A stretch of DNA of 64,000 bases from Nitricoxidireducens sp046726235. Lineage in GTDB: Bacteria > Pseudomonadota > Gammaproteobacteria > Burkholderiales > Rhodocyclaceae. The notes under the pieces are model-generated. The model saw only the letters and a program-made list of their open reading frames with translations. It made no database searches and had not been told where the DNA came from. Shown here in pieces: positions 51,660-59,921 of this stretch. The position numbers and the translations under genes are program-made. Each line of letters opens with the position of its first letter. Position 1 is the stretch's first letter. Location: the NCBI GenBank assembly GCA_046726235.1, contig JBKPAD010000013.1, positions 58,182 to 122,181 on the forward strand, given 5' to 3'.

Positions 51660-53483
51660 ATGAGCACCGCCCTGAACGCCCCCGAATACGTTCGTAACGC
51701 CAAGCTCAAGGCTTGGGTCGCCGAGGTCGCCGCCCTGACCGAGCCTGCCAATATCTATTGGGCGGACGGCTCCCAGGAAGAGTACGACCGGCTCTGCGCC
51801 GAAATGGTCGCGAGCGGGACCATGATCAAGCTGAATCCGGCGAAGCGGCCGAATTCCTATCTGGCCTGCTCCGATCCGTCGGACGTCGCCCGCGTCGAGG
51901 ACCGCACCTTCATCTGCTCCGCGAAGCAGGAGGATGCCGGCCCGACCAACAACTGGGAAGCGCCGGCGAAAATGCGCGAGACGCTGACCGGCCTGTTCAA
52001 GGGCTCGATGCGCGGCCGCACCATGTACGTGGTGCCGTTCTCGATGGGCCCGCTCGGCTCGCCGATCGCCCACATCGGCGTCGAGATTTCCGACAGCCCC
52101 TACGTCGTCGTCAACATGCGCACCATGACGCGCATGGGCAAGGCGGTCTACGACGTGCTCGGCAGCGACGGCGAGTTCGTGCCCTGCCTGCACAGCGTCG
52201 GCGCGCCGCTCGAGCCCGGCCAGCAGGACGCCCGCTGGCCGTGCAACCCGACGGTCAAGTACATCGTCCATTTCCCCGAGACGCGCGAGATCTGGTCCTA
52301 CGGCTCGGGCTATGGCGGCAACGCCCTGCTCGGCAAGAAGTGCTTCGCACTGCGCATCGCCTCGACGATGGCACGCGACGAGGGCTGGCTCGCCGAGCAC
52401 ATGCTGATCCTCGGCGTCGAATCGCCCGAGGGCGAGAAGAGCTACGTCGCCGCCGCCTTCCCGTCGGCCTGCGGCAAGACCAACTTTGCCATGCTGATCC
52501 CGCCGGAATCCTTCAACGGCTGGAAGATCAGCACCGTCGGGGACGACATCGCCTGGATCAAGCCCGGCAAGGACGGCCGCTTCTACGCCATCAACCCGGA
52601 GGCCGGCTTCTTCGGCGTCGCCCCGGGCACGTCGGAGAAGACCAACTACAACGCGCTGGCGACGCTGAAGGAAAACATCATCTTCACCAACGTCGCGCTG
52701 ACGGACGACGGCGACGTCTGGTGGGAAGGCATGACCAAGGAAGCGCCGGCCCACCTGGTCGACTGGCAGGGCAAGGACTGGACGCCCGCCGACGGCAAGA
52801 CTGGACGCAAGGCGGCACATCCGAACTCGCGCTTCACGGCGCCCGCCAGCCAGTGCCCGTCGATCGACCCGGCCTGGGAAGACCCGCAGGGCGTGCCGAT
52901 CTCGGCCTTCATCTTCGGCGGCCGCCGAGCCACCACGGTGCCGCTGGTGTACGAAGCCTTCAACTGGAACTTCGGCGTCTACATGGCGTCGACGCTCGGC
53001 TCGGAAACGACCGCGGCGGCGTTCGGCGCCCAAGGCGTGGTGCGCCGCGACCCCTTCGCCATGCTGCCGTTCTGCGGCTACCACATGGGCGACTACTTCA
53101 ACCACTGGCTGCGCATGGGCCACACGGTCGAGCAGGCGCCCAAGATCTTCTGCGTCAACTGGTTCCGCATGGACGAGAAGGGCGACTTCATGTGGCCCGG
53201 CTTCGGCGACAACATGCGCGTGCTGAAGTGGATCGTCGACCGCGTCAAGGGCCGCGTGCCCGCGCGCGAAACGGCGCTCGGCTGGATGCCCCGCTTCGAG
53301 GACATCGACTGGACCGGCACCGGCCTGACGCGCCCGCAGTTCGAGGCGCTGACCGAAGTCGACGCCCAGGCCTGGCGCGAGGAACTGGCGATGCACAAGG
53401 AGTGGTTCGACAAGATGGGCGAGAAGCTGCCGCAGCAGTTGGCGCTCAAGCGCGCGCTCTTCGAACTGGCTCTCGTCGATTAG
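51660..53483 (+). CDS. pckG: phosphoenolpyruvate carboxykinase (GTP)
   Basis: Converts oxaloacetate and GTP to PEP, CO2 and GDP, the first step of gluconeogenesis. At 607 residues it is the normal GTP-type length. The P-loop is FPSACGKTNFAML, followed by TVGDDIAWIKPG (metal site); FGGRRATTVPLVYEAFNWNFGVYMAS is also conserved. The ATG at 51660 has GGAGA upstream. The GTP form is common in betaproteobacteria and replaces the ATP form of enterics. Confidence 0.97.
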   Translation: MSTALNAPEYVRNAKLKAWVAEVAALTEPANIYWADGSQEEYDRLCAEMVASGTMIKLNPAKRPNSYLACSDPSDVARVEDRTFICSAKQEDAGPTNNWEAPAKMRETLTGLFKGSMRGRTMYVVPFSMGPLGSPIAHIGVEISDSPYVVVNMRTMTRMGKAVYDVLGSDGEFVPCLHSVGAPLEPGQQDARWPCNPTVKYIVHFPETREIWSYGSGYGGNALLGKKCFALRIASTMARDEGWLAEHMLILGVESPEGEKSYVAAAFPSACGKTNFAMLIPPESFNGWKISTVGDDIAWIKPGKDGRFYAINPEAGFFGVAPGTSEKTNYNALATLKENIIFTNVALTDDGDVWWEGMTKEAPAHLVDWQGKDWTPADGKTGRKAAHPNSRFTAPASQCPSIDPAWEDPQGVPISAFIFGGRRATTVPLVYEAFNWNFGVYMASTLGSETTAAAFGAQGVVRRDPFAMLPFCGYHMGDYFNHWLRMGHTVEQAPKIFCVNWFRMDEKGDFMWPGFGDNMRVLKWIVDRVKGRVPARETALGWMPRFEDIDWTGTGLTRPQFEALTEVDAQAWREELAMHKEWFDKMGEKLPQQLALKRALFELALVD

Positions 53484-53504
53484 ACTTCACCTGATCTGAT
53501 CCCG

Positions 53505-53533
53505 AACGGCCACCCTCGGGTGGCCGTTTCGTT
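53505..53533 (+). terminator. Rho-independent terminator of pckG
   Basis: A 10-bp stem AACGGCCACC/GGTGGCCGTT with a CTCG loop lies 22 bases after the pckG stop and is followed by TTCGTTTCC. It rules out starting the aminotransferase at 53520. Confidence 0.85.
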
Positions 53534-53546
53534 TCCGGAGGACCGC

Positions 53547-54704
53547 ATGCACATCGCCCGGCGCATGGCCGACATCGCCCCGTTCCACGTCATGGACCTG
53601 ATGGCGCGCGCCAAGGCGCTGGAAGCCCAGGGGCGCTCGATCATCCATATGGAAGTCGGCGAGCCGGACTTCCCGACGCCCGAGCCGATCGTCGCGGCGG
53701 CGCAGCGCTTCATCGCCGGCGGGCAGGTCTTCTATACCAACGCGCTCGGCCTGCCGGCGCTGCGCGAGGCGATCGCCCGGCACTATGCGCAGCGCTACAG
53801 CGTGAGCGTCGATCCCGCCCGGATCGTCGTCACGTCAGGGGCGTCGGCGGCCCTGCTGCTGGCGCTGGGCGTGACGATCGATCCCGGCGACGAGGTGCTG
53901 CTCGCCGACCCCGGCTATCCCTGCAACCGTCACTTCGTGCGCATGCTGGAAGGCCGGGCGCGAGGCATCGCCGTCGGCCCAGACACCGATTACCAGCCGA
54001 CGGCGCGACAGGTGATCGAACACTGGTCGCAGGCCACGCGCGCCCTGCTCGTGGCATCGCCATCGAATCCGACCGGAACCCTGCTCGCGCCGGCTGAGCT
54101 GACCGCGCTCTGGGAAGCGGTGCGCGAACGCGGCGGCAGCTTGCTCGTCGACGAGATCTACCACGGCCTCACGTACGGCGTCACCGCCGAAACGGCACTG
54201 GCGATCTCCGACGACATCTTCGTCATCAACAGCTTCTCGAAGTACTTCGGCATGACCGGCTGGCGACTTGGCTGGCTGGTGGTTCCCGAGGGATATGTCC
54301 GCGAGGTCGAGAAGCTGGCGCAGAACCTGTACATCGCGCCGCCGACACCTGCCCAGCATGCGGCGCTCGCCGCCTTCGAGCCCGAGACGACCGCGATCCT
54401 CGAAGCGCGCAGGGAGGAGTTCCAGGCGCGCCGCGACCTGCTGCTGCCCGGTCTGGCGCAACTCGGCTTCGAGATCGCGACGAAGCCGCGCGGCGCCTTC
54501 TATGTCTATGCGGGGCTAGGGTCTCTCGCGCCGGACGGCTACCGGTTCGCGCTCGATCTCGTCGAGCACGGCGGTGTCGCTGCGACGCCCGGACTGGATT
54601 TCGGGGACAACGCGCCGACGCGTCACATGCGTTTCGCCTACACGGTGACGCGCGAGAAACTGGCGGAAGGAATCAGCCGGATCGGGAAATTCCTCGGCGG
54701 CTGA
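53547..54704 (+). CDS. pyridoxal-phosphate aminotransferase (class I/II)
   Basis: This 385-residue aminotransferase of fold type I uses 2-oxo acids as amino acceptors. The PLP-lysine is in SFSKYFGMTGWRLGW, with SNPTGTLL, DEIYHGL and the arginine in HMRFAYTVTRE for carboxylate binding. The ATG at 53547 has GGAGG 5 bases upstream; an earlier start at 53520 lies inside the terminator hairpin. The exact amino acid is not assignable; aspartate or aromatic aminotransferase groups are closest by eye. Confidence 0.9.
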   Translation: MHIARRMADIAPFHVMDLMARAKALEAQGRSIIHMEVGEPDFPTPEPIVAAAQRFIAGGQVFYTNALGLPALREAIARHYAQRYSVSVDPARIVVTSGASAALLLALGVTIDPGDEVLLADPGYPCNRHFVRMLEGRARGIAVGPDTDYQPTARQVIEHWSQATRALLVASPSNPTGTLLAPAELTALWEAVRERGGSLLVDEIYHGLTYGVTAETALAISDDIFVINSFSKYFGMTGWRLGWLVVPEGYVREVEKLAQNLYIAPPTPAQHAALAAFEPETTAILEARREEFQARRDLLLPGLAQLGFEIATKPRGAFYVYAGLGSLAPDGYRFALDLVEHGGVAATPGLDFGDNAPTRHMRFAYTVTREKLAEGISRIGKFLGG

Positions 54705-54725
54705 ACAGCCGCTGCGGAAATGGAA

Positions 54726-54768
54726 AAGGCATGGCGACTACCGTATCGCTACGGCGTCACCATGCCTT
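54726..54768. terminator. long hairpin between the aminotransferase and histone-like genes
   Basis: A 13-base arm AAGGCATGGCGAC pairs with GTCACCATGCCTT (one C-A mismatch), enclosing CCGTA/TACGG with a TCGC loop. On the minus strand it is followed by CCTTTTCC, so it most likely ends the histone-like transcript; on the plus strand the tail is poor. Confidence 0.6.
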
Positions 54769-54820
54769 GAAAGCCTCGGTGCGGGCAGTACTAGCCTGCC
54801 CGCCCGATTCTTGCGGCGCG

Positions 54821-55483
54821 TCAGGACGGACGCGAACCGGTCGGAAACGGCCAGGCCGCGGCGGGATTCAGCGACGACTTCAGGCCCGGGGCAGCAGCGG
54901 TCGAAGGAGCCGGAGCCGGAGCAGCGGCGGGCTTCGCAGCGGCCTTCTTCGGAGCAGCCTTCTTCGGAGCAGCCTTCTTCGCGGCGGGCTTGGCGGCCGG
55001 CTTCTTGGCCGGAGCAGCCTTCTTCGCAGCGGGCTTCGCAGCCGGCTTCTTGGCAGCAGGCTTCTTCGCGACGGGCTTCTTCGCAGCAACCTTCTTGGCG
55101 GCCGGCTTCTTGGCGGCAACCTTCTTGGCGGCGGGCTTCTTCGCAGCGACCTTCTTGGCGGCCGGCTTCTTGGCGGCAACCTTCTTCGCAGCGGGCTTCT
55201 TCGCAACGACCTTCTTGGCGGCCGGCTTCTTGGCGGCAACCTTCTTCGCAGCGGGCTTCTTTGCAGCGACCTTCTTGGCGGCCGGCTTCTTGGCGGCAAC
55301 CTTCTTGGCGACCGGCTTCTTGGCAGCCGGCTTCTTCGCTACAGCCTTCTTTGCAGCGGGCTTCTTGGCGGCCGGCTTCTTGGCCGGAGCAGCCTTCTTC
55401 GCAGCGGGCTTCTTCGCAGGAGCCGCCTTCTTGGCCGCAGGCTTCTTCGCCGCGGGCTTCTTGGCTTTCTTCTCTTCAGCCAT
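54821..55483 (-). CDS. Lys/Ala/Pro-repeat histone H1-like DNA-binding protein
   Basis: This 220-residue low-complexity protein is made largely of KKPAAKK-type repeats, like eukaryotic histone H1 tails, AlgP of Pseudomonas and the Hc2 group of Chlamydia. It begins MAEEKKAKKPAAKKPAAKKA and ends with a non-repetitive PAAAPAPAPSTAAAPGLKSSLNPAA tail. The basic repeats should bind DNA or RNA without sequence preference and condense it. AAGGAGG lies before the ATG at 55483. The coding DNA contains 60-base direct repeats, so length may vary between strains. Confidence 0.88.
   Translation of the reverse strand: MAEEKKAKKPAAKKPAAKKAAPAKKPAAKKAAPAKKPAAKKPAAKKAVAKKPAAKKPVAKKVAAKKPAAKKVAAKKPAAKKVAAKKPAAKKVVAKKPAAKKVAAKKPAAKKVAAKKPAAKKVAAKKPAAKKVAAKKPVAKKPAAKKPAAKPAAKKAAPAKKPAAKPAAKKAAPKKAAPKKAAAKPAAAPAPAPSTAAAPGLKSSLNPAAAWPFPTGSRPS
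55081..55320. repeat. tandem 60-base in-frame repeats in the histone-like gene
   Basis: Four near-identical 60-base units (each two 30-base sub-units, 20 codons) run through the middle of the gene, differing by a few bases such as TCGCAGCGAC, TCGCAACGAC and TTGCAGCGAC at unit starts. Because the unit is a multiple of three, gain or loss of a copy keeps the frame. Confidence 0.8.
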
Positions 55484-55830
55484 GTTGAACCTCCTTAGAG
55501 CAAGATAACAGGATAGGAAACACCATTTACTGCAAACCCGTCTGGGCTAGCACGGATTATCCAACGCCTTCAAGAATTGAAAGCGACGAATTCCTGACGA
55601 TTCTCCGCCCATATCACCTGCCAATGCGGGTGCGCGGAGTTCGTTTCCACTGATGTTGCTGCTGGATCGATTCGGTGTGACGCGGCGCGCATGCGACGAC
55701 GCGAGGCGGCATTCGCAAGTGCGGATGCGCGCGAATACGGGGCTGACGGGAAGAAGCGAGGGAATGCGGGAAGCGGTCGGAGTCGTGATCGGCATGGAAA
55801 GCGGATGCCTGTCGGCGGCAGTGAGTGCCG

Positions 55831-55884
55831 TCATTTGCATCGGTTGTCTCCGCGTCGCTGGCGGTGCATGGCTTTCAGCTTCAT
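55831..55884 (-). CDS. possible basic leader peptide (17 residues)
   Basis: A short ORF MKLKAMHRQRRGDNRCK lies 51 bases into the predicted leader transcript of the histone-like gene. Seven of 17 residues are Lys or Arg. GGAG is only two bases from the ATG, which is too close for good initiation, so translation is doubtful. It is listed because a Lys/Arg-rich leader upstream of a Lys-rich gene could act as an attenuator. Confidence 0.15.
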   Translation of the reverse strand: MKLKAMHRQRRGDNRCK

Positions 55885-55915
55885 CACTCCGCAATCCCGT
55901 CGACCTACTAGATGT

Positions 55916-55932
55916 AGTGTGTATACCACACT
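55916..55932 (-). promoter_or_regulatory. inverted repeat at the predicted start of the histone-like leader
   Basis: AGTGTG and CACACT face each other across TATAC, directly at and below the predicted transcription start (~55935) of the promoter at 55942-55970. It may be an operator overlapping the start point or a 5'-end stabilising hairpin in the RNA. Confidence 0.4.
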
Positions 55933-55941
55933 TGACGACTA

Positions 55942-55970
55942 ATTCTAGGGGTCGCATTTTCAGCTTGCAA
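55942..55970 (-). promoter_or_regulatory. strong sigma-70-like promoter reading towards the histone-like gene
   Basis: On the minus strand, TTGCAA (55970-55965) and TAGAAT (55947-55942) are spaced by exactly 17 bases. Transcription would run ~450 bases before the histone-like ATG at 55483. This 554-base gap (55484-56037) otherwise holds no convincing gene; long open frames through it overlap ampD or have non-coding composition. Confidence 0.6.
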
Positions 55971-56037
55971 GATTTTTTTGATGCCGCTGGCACATACCGG
56001 CGACATCGTTGCGCGCTTACCACGCGTCGTCGCTTGT

Positions 56038-56577
56038 TCAGTCGAGCAGCGATGCAAGCAGCGGCCAATCGAAATGCGGACCCGGGTCCGTCTTGCGACC
56101 CGGCGCGATATCCGCGTGGCCCGCCACTTCCAGCCCCGGGTAGCGCTGCCGCAGCGCGGCGACGACGCCGGCGAGACAGCGGTATTGCGCGGCGTCGAAG
56201 GGTTTGTCGTCGCAGCCTTCGAGTTCGATGCCGATGGAGAAGTCATTGCAGCGCTCGCGTCCACGCCACGACGAAACCCCTGCATGCCAGGCGCGCCGAT
56301 CGAAGGGAACGAACTGGATCATGCTGCCGTCGCGCCGGATCAGCAGGTGGGCGGAGACGCGCAGGCCATGTATCTCGGCATAGTACGGGTGCGCATCCGG
56401 ATCGAGACGATTGGTGAACAGTCGCTCGATGCCGTCGCCGCCGAAGACGCCGGGCGGCAGGCTGATCGCGTGGACGACGACCAGGCTGACGGGCTCGCCT
56501 GCCGGCCGGTCGTCGCAGTTCGGCGAGGGGATGAATTCGGCGCCCGAGAGCAGGCCCGCGGCATCGACCGTCGGCAC
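56038..56577 (-). CDS. ampD: N-acetylmuramyl-L-alanine amidase AmpD
   Basis: This cytoplasmic zinc amidase (179 residues) cleaves anhydro-muropeptides during cell-wall recycling and limits AmpR/ampC induction where present. Zinc ligands fit the AmpD pattern: the first His in VVHAISLPPG, then His in VAGHADIAPGRKTDPGPHFDW plus the Asp of KTDPG. GTG at 56577 is the start, 1 base after the pilR stop on the same strand. Confidence 0.94.
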   Translation of the reverse strand: MPTVDAAGLLSGAEFIPSPNCDDRPAGEPVSLVVVHAISLPPGVFGGDGIERLFTNRLDPDAHPYYAEIHGLRVSAHLLIRRDGSMIQFVPFDRRAWHAGVSSWRGRERCNDFSIGIELEGCDDKPFDAAQYRCLAGVVAALRQRYPGLEVAGHADIAPGRKTDPGPHFDWPLLASLLD

Positions 56578-56578
56578 G

Positions 56579-57946
56579 TCAGCCGTTCAATCCGAGCCGC
56601 TCCATGCGGTAGCGCAGGGAACGAAAGGTGACGCCGAGCAGGCGGGCGGCGGCGGTACGGTTGAAACGAGTCTTCTGCAGCGCCTCGAGGATCGCCTGGC
56701 GTTCGACCTGGTCGAGGCAGTCCTGCAGGGGCACCTGGCCGGGCGTGGGGGCCTCGACTGCTTGCGTAGCATCGGGGGCGAGATGGAGATCGTCGGCCGT
56801 GATCACGTCACCGGCGAGTAGCGCCAGCGCCCGCTCGAGGACGTTCTCGAGTTCACGAACGTTGCCGGGGAACGGATAGGCCTGTAGCGCCTTGAGCGCC
56901 GCCGGCTCGATGCGGGGGACGGCGCGCATCGCCTCCTGCGCCAGGCGGCCGATGATCTGCTGGGCAAGCAGCGGGATGTCGTCGCTGCATTCGCGCAGGC
57001 TCGGCATGCGAATCTCGATGACGTTGAGGCGGTAGAAGAGGTCCTGCCGGAAGCGGCCCTGCTCGACGAGCGCGCGCAGGTCCTGATGCGTCGCGCAGAT
57101 GAGGCGGACGTCGACCGGCTCCTCGGCGGTGGCGCCGACCTTGCGCACGCGCTTCTCCTGGATGGCGCGCAGCAGCTTCACCTGCATCGCCAAGGGCAGG
57201 TCGGCAACCTCGTCGAGGAACAGCGTGCCACCGTCGGCGACATGGAAGAAGCCTTCGCGGTCCTGTTCCGCTCCCGTGAAGGCCCCCTTGCGGTAGCCGA
57301 AGAACTCGCTCTCCATCAAGTTCTCCGGAATGGCGCCGCAGTTGACGCCGACGAACGCCTTGCCCGCCCGCGTTCCTTGCGCGTGGATGAGGCGGGCCGC
57401 GAGTTCCTTGCCGCTGCCGGATTCGCCCGAGAGGTAGACCGGGGCCTGGCTGCGCGCGACCCGCTCGATCAGCGATCGCACCTGGGTGATGGCGGGCGAA
57501 TCCCCGAGGAGCGACGGCCCCGACTTGTGTGCCGGAGCCCCACCGCGTTCCGGCAGGTCGATCGCGGTGCGGACCAGCGCGCGCAACTGATCGAGCGAGA
57601 CCGGCTTGGACAGGTAGTCGAAGGCGCCGGCCTTCAGCGCGCTCACGGCATTCTCGAGGCTACCGTGGGCGGTGATGACGGCGACGGGAAGATCGGGATA
57701 CTGCTCGCCGATGTGGCGCACGAGTTCCAGGCCTTCGCCGTCGGGCAGCCGCATGTCGGTGAGGCAGAGCCGGTAGCGTCCGCCGTCGGCGAGGAATCGC
57801 CGTGCCTCGGCGACGCTTCCTGCGCAGTCTGCGATCAAGCCCATGCGCGCAAGCGTCATGTCGAGCAGTTCGCGAATGTCCGCCTCGTCGTCAACGACGA
57901 GCACCCGGGTGGCATCGCCCGAAAGGCGGCGGTCCTTCAGATTCAT
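56579..57946 (-). CDS. pilR: sigma-54-dependent response regulator PilR
   Basis: This NtrC-family activator (455 residues) of type IV pilin transcription has a REC domain (~15-130, D64 in LTDMRLPDGEG). The AAA+ domain (~150-385) has Walker A GESGSGKE, the sigma-54 contact loop GAFTGA and the Walker B LFLDEVADLP. A Fis-type helix-turn-helix follows (~415-455, RTAAARLLGVTFRSLRYRM). The ATG at 57946 overlaps the pilS stop by four bases. GAFTGA is intact, so it should be an active enhancer-binding protein. Confidence 0.93.
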   Translation of the reverse strand: MNLKDRRLSGDATRVLVVDDEADIRELLDMTLARMGLIADCAGSVAEARRFLADGGRYRLCLTDMRLPDGEGLELVRHIGEQYPDLPVAVITAHGSLENAVSALKAGAFDYLSKPVSLDQLRALVRTAIDLPERGGAPAHKSGPSLLGDSPAITQVRSLIERVARSQAPVYLSGESGSGKELAARLIHAQGTRAGKAFVGVNCGAIPENLMESEFFGYRKGAFTGAEQDREGFFHVADGGTLFLDEVADLPLAMQVKLLRAIQEKRVRKVGATAEEPVDVRLICATHQDLRALVEQGRFRQDLFYRLNVIEIRMPSLRECSDDIPLLAQQIIGRLAQEAMRAVPRIEPAALKALQAYPFPGNVRELENVLERALALLAGDVITADDLHLAPDATQAVEAPTPGQVPLQDCLDQVERQAILEALQKTRFNRTAAARLLGVTFRSLRYRMERLGLNG

Positions 57947-59571
57947 CTGGCTCCCTTGGCGACGATGCGGAAGTGGGCCCCCGGAGAATTCTCGAGCAGG
58001 TCGAGTTGCGCTCCGTTCGCTTCGCACAACTCGCGTGCGATGTACAAACCAAGGCCCGTTCCGGTTCCCTGCGTGGTGAAGAAGGGTTCGAATACCTGGC
58101 CGCGCAAAGATTCCTCGATTCCGGGCCCATCGTCAAGAACATGGAGTTCGATGCTGCCGTCCTCTCGCGCCGCGGTGACGAGCCGGACAGCCGCCGGCAT
58201 CTGGCTCGCATGGCGCAACGCGTTGATCAGGAGGTTCCACAGCACGCGATGTAGGTGGCCGCGATCGAAAACGAGGATCCCATCCTCGCCTTCGATGCGC
58301 AGCCGGCCCGGCGCCGATGCGTCATGGAGCGCGAACTCCTCGACGAATTCGCGCAGGTAGGGGCCGAGCTTGATCTGCTCGGGCAACGCGCTGTCGCGAC
58401 GTCCGAGTTCCAAGATCTCGGCGACGAGCCGGTTCAGGCGCTGCGTGTTGTCCCCGATGATGCGGATGAGGCGCCGGCGGGCGTCGGCGCGCTCCTCGTC
58501 GTCGAGCAACTCGGCTGCGTGGCTGATCGCGGAGAGCGGATTGCGAATCTCATGCGCCATGTTCGCGGTGAGGCGGCCGAGAGCCGCCAGCTTGAGTTGC
58601 TGCACTTGGGACTGTATGCGTCCGATGTCCTCGAGATAGATCAGCGAATTGCCGCCATCGCCTGGGGGAAGGAACCGGGCACGCAGGAGGCGCTGGCTGC
58701 CGGCGACACGCAAGACCGTCTCGGCCTCGGCGGGCTGCCCGATCCAGCGCGCGAATTGCTCGGAGAGCGCCACCGAGAAAGTGGCGAGGTCGGACCCCTC
58801 CTGGAAGCGCGTACCGAACAGCGCCTCGGCCCTCGGGTTGCACTGCAGTACACGGCCGCCCGCGGCGACGACCAGGACGCCATCCTGCATATCTCGAATG
58901 ACGCGCTGGTTGATCTGCAACTGATTCGCGAGCTCGATGCCGCGCCGCATGGCAAGCGACTCGTTCGCGACGACGCGATGGGCAAGCAACCGTGCCACGA
59001 TCGCCGTGCCGAAATAGCCGATGCTGGTCAGACCGGTGCGGAAGTACGCACCGAGCTCTTCTCCGAAGCGCAGTACGTGATACGACTGCTCCGCCAATGC
59101 TGCCAAGGTCGCCAGGGCCGCATAGAAGATGGCCATGCGCCCCTGCCCGACGAGCCCCGCCCCCGCCAGGACGACGAAGATCATGACGCCGATTCCGCTC
59201 GCAGCGCCGCCACTCGCATACATCAGCAAAGTCAGCGCCGAGATGTCGGCCACCACCTGCAAGGTCAATTGGAGGTCGAAGCCGCGGCGAACGAAGTTGA
59301 CCGCCCAAAGCATCAACACCCCGCCGAAGACGTAAGCCGTGCTGACATGGCGGAACAGCACGATATCGAGCGAGCCGAGATTGGGCGTCCCGCCATAGAC
59401 GGTGGCGGCAAAGAAGAAGACGCCGGCCACGATGAGCCGGTACACCGAGAAATAGCGCAGGGAGCGCCAGTAGGACTCGGGGAGCTGCATGCCGCGGGCC
59501 GCGGCGGCCACCTGGCGGGGTTCAGCCTCTGCCAAGGCGCCTGTGCTCTTCGCAGCAGTAGGGCTGGTCAT
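57943..59571 (-). CDS. pilS: sensor histidine kinase PilS
   Basis: This 542-residue inner-membrane kinase has six predicted TM helices (~45-200), a PAS domain (~225-330), a HisKA domain with MAHEIRNPLSAI and a HATPase with the N box NLLINALRHA, the G box LDDGPGIEE and TGTGLGLYIAREL. PilS controls PilR in response to membrane pilin. The ATG at 59571 lies inside the 3' end of the PP0621-family gene, overlapping it by 50 bases, so expression of the two is linked. Confidence 0.93.
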   Translation of the reverse strand: MTSPTAAKSTGALAEAEPRQVAAAARGMQLPESYWRSLRYFSVYRLIVAGVFFFAATVYGGTPNLGSLDIVLFRHVSTAYVFGGVLMLWAVNFVRRGFDLQLTLQVVADISALTLLMYASGGAASGIGVMIFVVLAGAGLVGQGRMAIFYAALATLAALAEQSYHVLRFGEELGAYFRTGLTSIGYFGTAIVARLLAHRVVANESLAMRRGIELANQLQINQRVIRDMQDGVLVVAAGGRVLQCNPRAEALFGTRFQEGSDLATFSVALSEQFARWIGQPAEAETVLRVAGSQRLLRARFLPPGDGGNSLIYLEDIGRIQSQVQQLKLAALGRLTANMAHEIRNPLSAISHAAELLDDEERADARRRLIRIIGDNTQRLNRLVAEILELGRRDSALPEQIKLGPYLREFVEEFALHDASAPGRLRIEGEDGILVFDRGHLHRVLWNLLINALRHASQMPAAVRLVTAAREDGSIELHVLDDGPGIEESLRGQVFEPFFTTQGTGTGLGLYIARELCEANGAQLDLLENSPGAHFRIVAKGAR

Positions 59572-59740
59572 CCACGACGACCCCCTCTTCGGCCGGAATG
59601 TGCAGCCCGCAGTGCGCGCAGCGGATCATGGTCCCGCCGCGTGACGGCGTAGTCTTGCTGCCCGCCGGCGAGCGGCGAGTGCGCGTGATGATGAGATACA
59701 ACGCGACGCCGATGAGGATCAACAGAAGCAACTTGCTCAT
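59522..59740 (-). CDS. PP0621 family small membrane zinc-ribbon-like protein
   Basis: This 72-residue protein has one N-terminal TM helix (SKLLLLILIGVALYLII) and a C-terminal C-x2-C / C-C-x2-H pair (IRCAHCGLHIP and YCCEEH) that could bind zinc. The PP0621 family is conserved next to pilS in many beta and gamma proteobacteria, but its role is unknown. The ATG at 59740 fits the family start. Its 3' end overlaps the pilS coding region. Confidence 0.8.
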   Translation of the reverse strand: MSKLLLLILIGVALYLIITRTRRSPAGSKTTPSRGGTMIRCAHCGLHIPAEEGVVVDDQPYCCEEHRRLGRG

Positions 59741-59829
59741 TGGGCGGATGATACCCGCACGCACGGCGGCCGTAGCCACGCCGCGCGTTGAAACAAGTTG
59801 GTGTCAGAACCAGTCTTCAGAAAGAAGGC

Positions 59830-59906
<77 letters not shown>

Positions 59907-59921
59907 TTGCTTGGCGCATCG

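Noticed and set aside
53520..53546. Longer start for the aminotransferase at 53520
   Set aside because: It falls inside the pckG terminator hairpin and lacks a ribosome site; GGAGG precedes 53547.
55081..55320. Tandem repeat considered as a CRISPR array
   Set aside because: The repeats are contiguous, in frame with the histone-like protein, and have no spacers or cas genes nearby.
55932..55960. Plus-strand promoter TTGACG with CATTTT 17 bases downstream
   Set aside because: The -10 is poor and there is no plus-strand gene to serve; the divergent minus-strand match is much better.
55547..56068. 173-codon ORF on the minus strand in the gap before the histone-like gene
   Set aside because: Its start lies inside the ampD 3' end. 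Its composition (Ser, Arg and Cys rich, no domain) looks non-coding, and it runs through the promoter at 55942-55970.
55653..56417. 254-codon ORF on the plus strand
   Set aside because: Its 3' half is antisense to ampD, and the 5' half has no ribosome site or recognisable domain.
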